A stretch of DNA of 64,000 nucleotides from Gorsachius magnificus (taxonomy: Eukaryota; Chordata; Aves; Pelecaniformes; Ardeidae). The stretch lies in contig CM067082.1 in NCBI GenBank assembly GCA_034008185.1, positions 88,101,684-88,165,683 on the forward strand, in the 5' to 3' direction. The notes below the pieces were generated by a model, which saw only the letters and a list, made by a program, of their open reading frames with translations, was not told where the DNA came from and ran no database searches. Of the stretch, positions 12,071 to 23,654 are shown piece by piece (the first letter of the stretch is position 1; every line of letters begins with the position of its first letter). Made by a program: the position numbers and the translations under genes.

Positions 12071-14029
12071 CTCCCTGGTTAAAGAGACCTACTGTAGCAG
12101 GGGTTAGTTTTTCCCTCCTGCTGCAACGAAAAGATATTGTTTCTGCACTATCATTTTCTTTTAACAACTGGCCAAGTTTAGCAAAAGGAAAATGTCCTCT
12201 TTAATGCGATATAAAAGAAGACAGGAATAGTTTCACAGGGCGCAACAGGGGTCACGCACCCTAGTTTCACAGGGTGCCAACAGAGGTCTGGCTGAAGAGG
12301 GGGCAGGGTGGGTTAGCTCATTTTTGAGCATCCCCTCCTGGCTGAGGGCACAGCCCTGCGGTGGGATGTGAAGACCTGCCAAGAGCTGTTTTGCCCGCTT
12401 CAGCTGGAGTCAGCCGAGGACACCGGCATCCCGGGCGCCACAGACAAAGGGAACTGCAACAACACAGCTCAATGGGGTGGCACCCAGCTGGAAACCCTTT
12501 GTGCTACCTACTCGGGCACAATAGCTTTAATGGATATACGATTTGCATCGGGCTTATTATTTTCGTATTTTTTTAACCCACAGAAACACATCCAACAGGA
12601 CTCAGTAGTAAAATAAACCCTGGTAAGGCCTCTGCTAAGTAAAACACAACAAATTTGCTCTACCCAGGAAAGGGTCCTCTCTGAAGGGCAGGAACATAGA
12701 TGCCAAATACATTTTGATTTATGAAAAATATCATTTAAAGTGTTTACTTTGCCTCTACAATACCTGCCTTAAGCTCCATAACATTCTTATTTTTTTTTAA
12801 ATAACAAATCTAGAGCACTCTAGAGTAAAACTATCAGTTGTCAGCTGCAAACAAATGAGAGGGCAAAAACAGTTTTTATTCCCCCTCCTCTCTCTCATGC
12901 CTAGCTTGACTTCCAGGAAGGAAAAGATATTTCACAGATGGACACAAGGTAGACGGGTGCTCCCAGTGCTATTAAAACCTCCAGGGTGACTGCCTGGCAT
13001 GCCCTGCTTACACAGGACTAACCTGATCACCAAGTTTAGAGTCAGGTAAGAAATTCCCTCGGGTCCATTTGACAATGACTGGTGGGACTTTTTTTTGTCC
13101 TTGCCTACAACCACCAGGATAACCTACCTTAGAAAATCCCCTGCTATTGCAGGGACCTAGGACAGTGATGAGAAGCCCCCCATAACAGTGCATCTTACCC
13201 CTCTTTATAGCTTTCAAGGTAGGAATGGCAAAGCATCTCAGGACTCTATGTTTACAGGCACTAGGAAAAGCCATTTTTCTCTGGATTAGTCATGTGCTGC
13301 CTGTGATTATCAAGGTCTTATTTGATAACTCAGATGACACTTTCCAGTCCCCTTCCAGATAACCCTAAGCTTTAGGCTTCCCACTGGCTATTTGCATGAC
13401 AGCCACGAAGAGGTTAAGAGAGAGCAATGCATCTGGTACCCAGGGCCATGAGCTCCCCCAAATACATTAATTAGGATAGCAAAGGCAAGGTAACCAGAAA
13501 TAAATTGCAAGGTGAAAACGGTCTGTAAAGAACCATGGAGGCTGTTTGGTCTGTCTCCAAAAATTCAGTCAGTGAAACTATAAACTATCCTTAGCTTTCA
13601 AAAACAAATAATTCCAGCAGCAAGTTGTGTTACCTGTGCACACCCTGTATGCAAGAACAAGGCTGCCATGTTTCAGCAAGCATTGTTTCAACTTATTTCA
13701 GAAAAACAGGATTTAAAAATACTATCACAGAGTTCCTATTTTGTATATATTGAAATAAAGCCAAGAATACACACACAACTGCCCAGCTCACTGTGTCTTG
13801 CAAGCTAATCAAACACACTTGAATATAGCTCTTATCTTAAAGTATGTGGGTTTCCTCCTCCAAAAAAAAAGGGGAAATCAATGCCAATTTTATTCCATCT
13901 TTAGAGAGCCTTCTAAAGGGGATCAATGAGCTTCTAAATCTTAGATAACCAGCACTGACTTTGTCAGTAACCTCCAGCATCATACCAGTATTCACAGCTG
14001 TTCAGTTCATTTTTTCAAAATGTTGACCA
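12071..14029. other. Non-coding DNA, no gene seen
   Basis: No supported gene. It holds a short imperfect direct repeat (12228-12288). The middle part (about 12250-12450) is somewhat GC-richer. Open frames are short and unrecognised. Confidence 0.65.
12228..12288 (+). repeat. Imperfect direct repeat, 34 bp period
   Basis: TAGTTTCACAGGGCGCAACA... at 12228-12253 recurs as TAGTTTCACAGGGTGCCAAC... at 12262-12288. The copies differ at two substitutions and one inserted base. It looks like a local tandem duplication. Confidence 0.85.
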
Positions 14030-14290
14030 ACAGGTTTATGTTGTGATTTATTCCAGAGAAAGCAAGAATAATAAAAATTTCATTTGATATGACATTACAG
14101 CAGTAATCATCCTAATTGGCCTTTGTTTCTGTTTGTCATCTATAATTATTCTCTGCATAAATTATCTTTGACTAGAGCATTTATGACCAGCGAGTTCCTT
14201 AATATGCCATTATCAAAATCTTTACGGCAATACATTTACTCAGTATTATGTTGAAAATCCAGCCTGAAAGTAACAAAGGTATATTTTATT
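14030..14290. promoter_or_regulatory. Candidate conserved non-coding element
   Basis: Complex AT-rich sequence with no coding frame and many paired-type and homeodomain-like words: GTAATCATCCTAATTGG near 14104-14120, CTATAATTATTC near 14141 and a GCATAAATTATC word near 14155. Conservation is inferred from style only. Confidence 0.32.
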
Positions 14291-14640
14291 AAAAGCTTCT
14301 AGAACTAATAAAAGTAGAAAAATATGTTATCCCTAAGCATATCTTGGCCAATTATGATCCATATAAAATTCTATTCACAAGAGAATGCACAGCATCCCAA
14401 AACAAAACCATTAACCATTCTATGCCAAATTATCCAGCCTATGCCAAATTTAGTCAGGCATTCAGCCCCCTCCACCCCAAAACAGGGGAGGAGAAAAAAA
14501 AATATCACAAAGTGAAAATAAAACAAAATTTTTGCCAAGAAAATTTTAAAATTACTTTGCTTTTCTCAAAACACAGTTTCTATTACTGATATTTACTTCT
14601 CAACCAAATCAAAACCATAGCATTATTTACATCGCTATAT

Positions 14641-14657
14641 GGGGAAACATTTTCCCC
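14641..14657. repeat. Short perfect inverted repeat
   Basis: GGGGAAA (14641-14647), loop CAT, TTTCCCC (14651-14657). The stem is too short and isolated to call functional. Confidence 0.7.
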
Positions 14658-14677
14658 CTAAATAGAGACGAGGTTAT

Positions 14678-14694
14678 TGGTGGTGGTGGTGGTG
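14678..14694 (+). repeat. (TGG)n short microsatellite
   Basis: Five and two-thirds copies of TGG. Short and unremarkable, but potentially polymorphic. Confidence 0.85.
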
Positions 14695-15274
14695 TTTCCT
14701 GTGAACATACCAGCCCCAGGAGAGAGACATCCCACCCAACTGCCCCTGCTAGCTAACTCAGCTGTGTCAAAACCAACATGACTTTTTCAGTGTATTGTCT
14801 GCTCTGCTTCATCAGAAGGCTGACATGGGGTTTTATCCTATTTGTAAGCCTTAAGATATTTCTGCCATCTCTGAATGTTGTTACACTTCCAAAAAGTTGC
14901 ATGAGATTTTATACAAATCTCTCAGTTTCTACTTCAGGGGTCTAGCCTCAGTTTTCCACATATTTCCCCCCAAAATACTACCGCTTGCCTGAATCTGCCT
15001 GTGTATTTGTAGAGTGCTTTAAGACAGTTGAGAGCAATTACTTTATTCCTAAAACACTATATACACAGCAAGTCTGCATCACATCCAAGGAGTCATTCCC
15101 TTCCTAATTCCCCATTAATGGCAAACTTATTTCAGGTTTTCATCGGGGAGAAAACAGAGGCTTTGCATTTGGATAGTGTGATTTAACACTGAAATAGGAA
15201 GCCAAGCATGCACATTGCCTTCTGAATAAATATAATTTTACATTTGATCAGAGGATTTAAAGATCAGAGTCAGA

Positions 15275-15390
15275 ACTTGAGGCCAGGCTGTGTTTTCATT
15301 TTTACACCTGCATCAGTGCATTATTTTGTAACAGAGCTGCTCTAAAAGCAGGGGTAAGCACCTGAAGAATCAGGCCCCATTGGCACGGTT
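15275..15390 (+). repeat. Possible ancient amniote repeat relic
   Basis: Phrases such as TTTTTACACCTGCATCAGTG and GTAAGCACCTGAAGAATCAGGCCCC resemble a class of old interspersed repeats seen in turtles, crocodilians and birds whose copies end in a GAATCAGGCCC-type string. The match is by eye over short words only, and I cannot name the family. Confidence 0.28.
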
Positions 15391-15469
15391 TTCTCTACAA
15401 ACAAAGCTCTTTAATACCCATTCTCTGAATTTCCCTACATGCTGCAGATTCTACCCAGTAAACCCTACA

Positions 15470-16090
15470 ATTTCAAAGTCTATTCTACATTTTCTTAATT
15501 CTAATTAAACAAATCTTAATCTTGACTTTAATGGCTGCAATTATGATACTTCATTATGTTAAATGTTAGTTGCAACATAAGAATAAATTGAAATAGCTGC
15601 AATTGCATGGAGTCTAACTGTACATTACTCATTAACAAGATGTGGGTAGCAGCAATTATAACATTTCCTCCTAATGTCCCTATTTATTGAGTCTCAGCAG
15701 CAAGCCCCCTTTTCACAACACACACTGATTGACGATAGCAGCTTTTGTACTTGTGAAGAACAGGCACAGGAACCTGCTGTGTGCCTGTAACTCAGATCGA
15801 TGGAAGTACACATTAGCTCCTAGCCTCACAGGCTAGAGTTCCTGAAGGTCAAAATAGCCATCAGCATCACTGTAGGGTACAGAAATCATTTCACAAATTG
15901 TGAACAAAAACAACACAACTTGCTTTGCAGTTTGATTATTGTTTATAGATACAGCAAGCCAAGAATTAAAGCATAGCCTTGAGGCAGTGTAATTATTTAC
16001 AGCTGAAGACTCATATCATTATTAGCGTGCTCCTAATTGCTTGAAGTTATATCAATGTTAGCTGATTTAACACATTTTTGATAAGAGGCA
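15470..16090. promoter_or_regulatory. Candidate conserved non-coding element(s)
   Basis: Two adjoining AT-rich, motif-dense parts. 15470-15690 contains TTCTAATTAAAC, GCAATTATGATAC and CAGCAATTATAAC words. 15880-16090 contains a GATTATTGTTTATAG forkhead/homeodomain-like word near 15932, TGTAATTATTTAC near 15988 and CTCCTAATTGC near 16030. There is no coding frame and little simple repeat. The call rests on sequence style; alignment to other birds would decide it. Confidence 0.36.
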
Positions 16091-19000
16091 TGGAAATTGT
16101 TTTCTCTGCATATGGAATGTTGGATCATTTCTTCTTTTTTTTTTTTTTTTAAGGTCTTCCTCCCTCCCTTTTCTTTCAAACTGTCCCTTGTTTGCCATTG
16201 AAAAAAGCCCCACACCCATAAATTCTCCTTTATTCTGGATGTCTAACTATCACTGCAGTGCTTTGTTGTGTTTCTGTGGAACCATACATCTGGATTTAGC
16301 TGGACTAAAACCATGCCAGGTTTTGGCTTTCACTAACAATGGACTTGATAATTTCACATCAATATCAAGTAACTAGAGAATAAGTCACATTTTGCTTTGG
16401 GTGGCACATCCTAATCTTTCACTTTTCCCTACAGTACTTGAGCTGAAAGCCAGCTGAAGGAAAGCAGCGCTAGCCTCCGCACAAAAGGCAATAGGGAAAA
16501 TCTCATGGACTGAAGCTGCATCTGCATGGGGCCTCCCATACGCCTTTTTGGAGGCAGACAAGGGTTATCTACTGTAACATCACTGCAGCCAGTTCCCCTG
16601 ATCTACGGAAAAAGACAAATCAGGTTTAGCTAGTAATAAACCAGAGCAACAAATGGTTTAGGAACTTTTCCATTTCACCCAGCCTGGGATTTGTCCCTGA
16701 ATGTCTTCCTCTCATTCAAACCAGGAGAGCAGTCAAGCGCCAACACAGGCAAAGCCGTGAGCCACCGCTGGCTGAGCACCAGGAGGGGGGAGCCCATGCT
16801 GGCAAGGACAGGAAACAGGGACTCGCTGGGAGGAAGGTGGGGGATGCTGCTGGCAAAAAAAAAAAAAGTCACAACACATGGGACAGGTCCCCTCACCAGC
16901 ACTGTGTGAAAGTTGCATGGTTAACTAAAAGCAATGTTTCTGAAGTCAGGTGCGCTTGGCTTTGCTATCTTAAAAATGTTATTTCAACAGTGTACATAAT
17001 AATGCAGTACAGACTTTTAAAGGTAAATCAAATACAAGGAAGATCTTATTTTCCTTCTATAACCTCCTTCCCATCCTCTAATTAGAGCACTTGAGTCTTA
17101 ATTTCCACATCAGGTATTTCTGCTTCTTGAGTCATGCTGGCTGGCAGCAGAGAGAGGCTGCTGTTTTAGAATGGTAGCCAGGGAAAAGCAGTGGGTATTG
17201 ACCACAGACCTACAGCAGTCTTCATCTCTGCACAGCAGTGTGGAGACCTTCCCCAAAAGACCACCTTCTCCAGCAAGATGAGCTCAACCCAGAATGGAAA
17301 AGCAGCAGCAGACAGCAAGAGAATTTGCTCTCCTTAGCAAAGTGAAGGCTGACAAGGACAGGACTGGCATCAGGGGTGAGCAGAAAGGTACAAAATAGGG
17401 TCACTTTATTTCCACCTGCATTATGTACATATTTGAGCTCACAGGAGTGACCCTGTGGTGCGACTGGCAGGGATGCCGAGGATCCCAAGCATTCCTCCAC
17501 TTTGTACCTAAGCACAGGCTTATTTTTTTTGTGCGGAATTCAAAATAGCTAATGACAACCTTTGCCAAATTTTGGCTCAGCTAACTAAAGATTCATTTAG
17601 TTGGGCTAATGTTTTATAGAAGTGTAACAGAGAGCAGGTCAAATAATTACAGACTGGGGTCTTTTAAAATAGTGGTCCAACTGCTGGAAGTTACAGCATC
17701 TGGCTACAGAGAGGGGTGATGCTAGCTGAATTATATATTACAGTTTCCAGCAAGGAAAATCTTCCATTTTTGTCTGTGAATGGGGAAATAAAAAACTGCA
17801 ATAGCGTGTGAAACTGTCATAACAGCTTTTCACAGTTGAGACACATTAAATTACCGGCAATCAATATCCCGAGAAAAACTTAAAAGAAATAGATTTGCTA
17901 GGAAGGAATAAAGAAGTGCACCCGGTTTTAACTTGGAGCTTTAGTTTGCCCAGCACTAAAGAAGTCGTAACCAGCTGCATAGATTGAAGCTGAGAGAAAC
18001 GGGGGAAAAAAGGCCAAAACTACTGATTTCACAGGGGACTTTTCCTGGGAACAAAAGGATGCAGCTTTTAGGAATTAACTTTCACACACACGGCATGGCG
18101 TTCACAGAAACAAAAATGGAGTGAGAAGCTTATGCAGGCCAAGTAAGAGCATGTCTTGAGGCTGTGAAAGACCAACTCTTTGCTATTCCCCTCCCATATG
18201 ATTAAAAACCAAACGACTGCCTGTTGTTCCTCACTAGGTACTTGGTACTCTTGGCACCTTATAAATGGATCTTCTGCAACCTGGCCTGCTTCCCTGAGCT
18301 GACAAATCATGGATCCTGCGATGACACATGGGTTTTCTGCTGTGTGACTCATGTGCCTGGTACTTTTTAACAGTTTTTGTTTTCCGAGTCTAGCTGGAGT
18401 CGCATGGCACTAACAGTCAAAGAGAGCTCATACAGTAAATGGAAACTGCTGTCAGTACGAACCAGATTAGTCAATCCCTATAGCACAAGTGAATTTCAGA
18501 TAGCAGCTCAAGCATGACCACTATGATCACAGCCTAGTGTTTATGTATACACAGAAACAATGAAGTGGCCTGGCAATTACTGGAAATACATTCCTCAAGC
18601 TTTCAGTCTATGCCAAGCTTAAAATTGTGGTCAGCTCATGGGGGAGAAACTAGATCAACGTGGATTGCGCTGCAGCAGTTGTAATTGAATTGTATATTTT
18701 GCCTTTCTATAAAACTTTCAGTGCTAAGTGCACAGCAGCTTAAATGACCGTGACACACAGCACTTTCTGTGCCTTCAAATCTTGCAGGTAAACACCCTCA
18801 CAGCCTCTTCCCATCTCACACACGCCCTGCCCCTCCGAAAGCCGCAAGGGAGCCAGACCCAAGCCCACAGCAGTCAGCGGCAGAGACCCTGGGAGTTGCT
18901 GTGACTAGTGATGGAAACAACACCGGTTCGGAGCAGAGTCTGGCCCTGCCCCAGGCCAACAGGAGTTCTGCTGTTTCCTTCCGCTGGGCTGGGGTCTTAC

Positions 19001-20579
19001 CCTGCAAGGTTACACAAGCAGCTGAGAGTTTGGTGCTTATAGCATCTGCCTACCACAGCAAAGTTTGTAAAATAAGGCGAGGAATGCCAGCTCTCTTCCT
19101 TCCCCTCCCACCCCAACTAGCCTGACTACTCTTACATTAATTGTTTTTATTGGAAGTTCTGGCCATTAGGCTCCCTTTCTCCTTATTTTAGTATTTCAGA
19201 TGATTCAGCCAAACTTTAAATATATATACACACGCATATGTATATAAATCACATAAAAAAATATAAAATCATTTCTTTGTCTCATGTGCTGCATTGACCC
19301 CTGGTCACTCTGGCTGCTGGAAAGGCTTGGCCACCACCATCCTGTCCTCAGCACCTGGCTGGGGCCCCAAAACACCACACACTGCTCCCCGCATCACCAC
19401 CCCCACCCCCACCCCCCCCCAGCCTTCCTCCAGATGCTCCGCTACAGCCTGGCAGACAAGGATCTCGCATCTACCTCAATAATATTTTAAAATTATCAAC
19501 TTCTGCTGAAAATACTGACTTTTCCTTAATTTTACTCCTTATTTGGTATGTCAAAAGACTTCTGCAGAAAGTAATTTGGCTAGGGTTCATTTCAAAAGCA
19601 AATTTTCCATATAAAGCAGTTTTGAACTGAATTTTTAACTCAGCACCAGTTTAGTTGGTTGAAACATATCTCTGCAGCATCCTACCTGCTACACCAAAGG
19701 AAGAAAAAAACAGAACCAAACACTTCCTTACCTCTTCCTGAGAGAACCAAGACAAAATACATGCACCAATGTTCTGGGAGGCAACTTATAGTACAGGAAT
19801 GAGCAGATTATATGACTTTTTAAATAGAATTACACAACTCTGGACTTACGTTTCTGTGAGAGATGAAAAGAACTCCGACGTTTTCCATTCCTGTTTCCCA
19901 AAATTTCTAAGCTGTAGTATCTATTGCGTTCAGCAGTTTACCCAGTTTTGCCTATCAAAGCAGTCTACCTTGTTTTTCTTATTTAGAATTCAGTTTTTCT
20001 TCCCAGTAATTTAGGCCCCATCATGAGACAGCAATAGCTAGGCTGGAAAAAACAAAGGGGAAGCTATAATTTAAACAAAAACCTGCAGCAATTCAAATCT
20101 TCTACTGTATAAAACTAATGTTCCACTTAATACCTGGCTAGAGTTCCTAAATACTAAAATTCATGTTCGAGAAGGAGGTGAACAATATACAAATTAAATA
20201 TTCAACCAACAGTATTTTACTTGCTCAGGAGAACAGGACGACATTTACCCAGACATTTTAGGACATTCCAGTACACTTTAGCTGGAATAAAGCTTTCCGT
20301 TAAATAGTTCTCTTCTCTGAAAAGACATCAATATTTCTAATTACAAAGCTATGCGGGGAAGAACGTTTGCATTACATACCACAGTTGAGGTGACTTTTAC
20401 TGGGTGAAGGGAAATGATATTTCAGAACTTGACTTTTCTTGTACTCTATCATTTGGCCCCCAGATCAGAACAAATAAAACATTTTCACTGAAGCTGCTTC
20501 CTCCGGCCACTTGTACTTGCAGAAATTTGTTCTAAGGCATTTCCTGTCAGTGCTCCCCATCGTTCTCCAAAGTTTGCAT
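16091..20579. other. Non-coding DNA, no gene seen
   Basis: No supported gene. The region holds a poly-T run near 16134-16150, an A-run near 16855, a C-rich quadruplex-type run at 19400-19420 and AT-rich alternation near 19218-19250. Open frames up to 118 codons are unrecognised. Confidence 0.65.
19400..19420 (-). repeat. C-rich run: quadruplex-type on minus strand
   Basis: C5-A-C5-A-C9 on the plus strand, giving the minus strand long G runs with one-base spacers. The last run is long enough to supply two G-tracts, so it fits a G-quadruplex pattern. Confidence 0.7.
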
Positions 20580-20920
20580 TTTTTTAATATATATAAATTT
20601 TACTGTCCGTGGCAATAAATATCACTTCTGTCATCCGCAGCTATCAATATGTCGTAGAGACTGCTTTTCCATCTCATGCGATTGAGACGAGCTTTCAAAT
20701 TTGGCTGCCAGCATTCATCCCTTCTTGGCTCAAGAGCAAAGTAAACCTGCACTAGCCATTAACTATTACTTTAACCAGATCTGAGGCTCCGAGTACCCTA
20801 CTGCGGCCTCTTAGCTCAGCGTTGCTCAAAGAGCTGCAAATGCCAAAACAATAACAACATCGAGTAAAAGTGATATTTCCCAAAAGGCCCAGGTGTAATC
20901 GTCAAAATCCTTTCCAAGGC
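20580..20920. promoter_or_regulatory. Candidate conserved non-coding element
   Basis: Complex sequence with scattered CpGs that have not decayed (GTCCGTGG, CATCCGCAG, GCGATTGAGACGAGC), a GCCATTAACTATTAC word near 20755 and an AACAATAACAAC SOX-like word near 20848. No coding frame. Retained CpGs in AT-rich DNA and the lack of repeats make selection plausible but unproven. Confidence 0.3.
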
Positions 20921-23634
20921 ACTGAACATTAATCTCGCAGGTATGAGAATGATGCTGAAGTTATAGAAGACAACCCAGAGATGGGACCGTATATAACACT
21001 ATGGCACACATCTGATGGGACCCAGACACATTTGCCAGCCCTCTGTTGGAGGGAGATGGCCAGCAGGATGGGACTCTGGCAGGCAGAAGGCGGGCACACA
21101 CCTAAGGTGGAAACCCAGATGGATAGCGAAGAAACACAGGCAGAGCATAGCACGTATCTTGATTTGGGCATCGGGGTGGAAGGGCACACGGTTTCTACGA
21201 AACTCTTACCTCTAAATAGCAACAAAAACATTGCTGTATAGACATTATTATAGTTACTCATTTAAGAGAAAACTTGGGTTTATATAATTAAGCAAGTGAA
21301 AGCCAGAGGAAAAATACCCCACGGTTTAAAGTCTCTCCTCTTGCACGTATGCAGTAAGGCTTTATATATCTATACAATATAGACCTCTAACATTATTCAG
21401 CCAATAGTCTGTAATTAAAGATCAAAAAAGGTTCCCACAGCTCAAGATACACACAGGCACAGTATTGTGTGTGTTGCTCTGACCAAAAGGATTTGTTTCT
21501 CAGTCATACTGCAGCAGAAAAACAGTGCACGTTTGCTAGAAATATATTATAATCAGCCCAAAGTTCCTACCTAGAAGACGAGCTCTTATTCACCCTATCT
21601 AAAGCAAAATTAATTTTTACACCTGTGACACTCCTTAACTCCAGTTTCACTCTGAGTTCTGGTAGAGAAGCCAGCTAGTCAAAAGTACATGCCCCTCTGG
21701 TGACATCTATGGCTTAAGACAGATGGTTTGAAACAGAATCAAAAAATCTCCTTTCTTCTTCCTGACAAAATTTTTAACTTCCCCCATATTCTCATGCTGG
21801 CTTTACTTTGAGAAAGTATATGACAGCATTACTTTTATCACAGGGGACAGCTTTCTCATTTCCTGAACACAATTTGTAGGAGGACACCTAGGCAGAGTCA
21901 AGTCTTCCCACCTGCACTGCCCAACCTGCCACAACTTAATGGCCGAAATCTGCATTTTCAGTCACTAGACCTTGCAACTTTTCAGAGCTCTTGCATCAGC
22001 TACTACAGCCCTTGGAACTGGTTCCTGAGAAATCTGTGCCACGGCTGAGAAACAGAAAGGGAAAACTCCAAGCGACCACGTCAAGCAGCCATCTGTGGCC
22101 ACAGCTTGGCACTGTGGACATGGATGCGTCTCAAAATGGGCTCAGCCTCCATCTCCATCAGCTCGAGGGCCATAGGTAATCTCTCCCCAACAGAGCTTAT
22201 TCCAACCACATGCTTGGATAGAAAGCAGGTAGAGACGAATGTCAGCATCACTTAAGCAATGCCCAAACGTGTGTTTATTCACGCTGAAGATGTCTCGCCA
22301 GTCCAAGCCCTGTGCCTGTCCCCAACTCTTCAAAGAGGCCCTCAGAAGCCAGTGCTTTGTGTGGTGTGGTGGAGGCAGCGTTGTTCTCATTACCACTCAC
22401 AGAACTCATATCCAGCCATTAAATTATATAGCTTTCATCTGTTTCTTAAGGAGACAAGGCTAGCGCGACCATGCTGAGTGCATGCATGTGTGCGTCCACC
22501 CATATATCTCCCAGCAACTTCTGAGCATCTGTCTGACTTTCATCGCAGCTGGCAGAAGGTCAGAGACCTTGGTAACACTAAGCTCCTGCAAGTCATCAGG
22601 AAAAGAAGTACCTGGTCTGAGGGGAGGAAGACCTAATTACGGGCCCCAAGCAGAAAGAGCATGCAATCCCAGCTTATCCTTGGACTCCAAAGGATCCATC
22701 ATGAGTCACACCACCAAAAGAAACCAGGCTCTGCCAGTCCTGCAGCCTGTGGAAGCATCACTGAACTGCAGCGAGAGGCATCGCGAGCTGTGGTCTTCCA
22801 TGAAGTGCCCTGGCTCGCCCCCAGGGCCCACAACTCTATCTTCAGGAAAGGGCTTAAACAGCCCTTGGTCAATGCAGTTGCCTCACACAACTTCATAAAA
22901 GAGCAATTATTCCAGACAGAGAGCAACACCACAATGTTTCCCTCCTGCATCATCTCTGCAAGGTAGGACTTCTCTGCCCACCTCAACGTGCAAGCTAAAG
23001 CATTGAGGGTTCACACCATACTTCTCACTGAGCACAAGAAAACCCTGACCTTACAGAAGTCAACAGGAGCTTCTATTTCAGAAGCTAGCAGAGCTGCAGA
23101 AGGCACATGTAGAAGGAACTAATACAAAAAAATGAGGGGAAAATTTTTTTTTTTAAAATTGTTTCTTTCAGACATCACTTAAAGAAAGGAAAAGGAATAC
23201 CTTTCCTTTATATCAGCTACAAAGATAATTAAAAAAAAAACAACAAATAACATCACAGCTCCTCTGGATTCAAACTTCTACGTTCACACTGTAAATAGAT
23301 TTAATTTAGGTTTTTTTAATCCTTTTCCTGACTGGATGCATGGTGAGCTGGGAGGTCATCCCATGCACACACTGCGATCCCACAAATGCTGCAGTCTCTC
23401 CCCAAGTCCTCTTCCCGGTCTTAGAGTTGCATCCTGCTTCCATATGAATCAAGAGCATTACAATTTGCAGAAGACCAACAGGTGGGGAACTTGTCTTCCT
23501 TCAAGTATTTTCTTTTTCTTCATCTTCAGAGGACCTATGCCTCAGAATTAACCTTACCAAATAAAATATCACTCTGGAAATGTTTTGTTTGAAAACATAA
23601 ATGTAGGTGTGCGTATACTCACGTGTGTACATAC

Positions 23635-23654
23635 AGACACTACACATAGTGTCT
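23635..23654. repeat. Perfect 8-base-stem hairpin
   Basis: AGACACTA (23635-23642), loop CACA, TAGTGTCT (23647-23654). It sits at the end of an alternating TG/CA/TA stretch (about 23605-23635), so it may be a by-product of that low-complexity tract. Confidence 0.8.

Larger units (their letters stand above)
14291..15249. other. Non-coding DNA, no gene seen
   Basis: No supported gene. It includes a perfect 7-base-arm hairpin (14641-14657) and a (TGG)n run (14678-14694). Confidence 0.65.
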
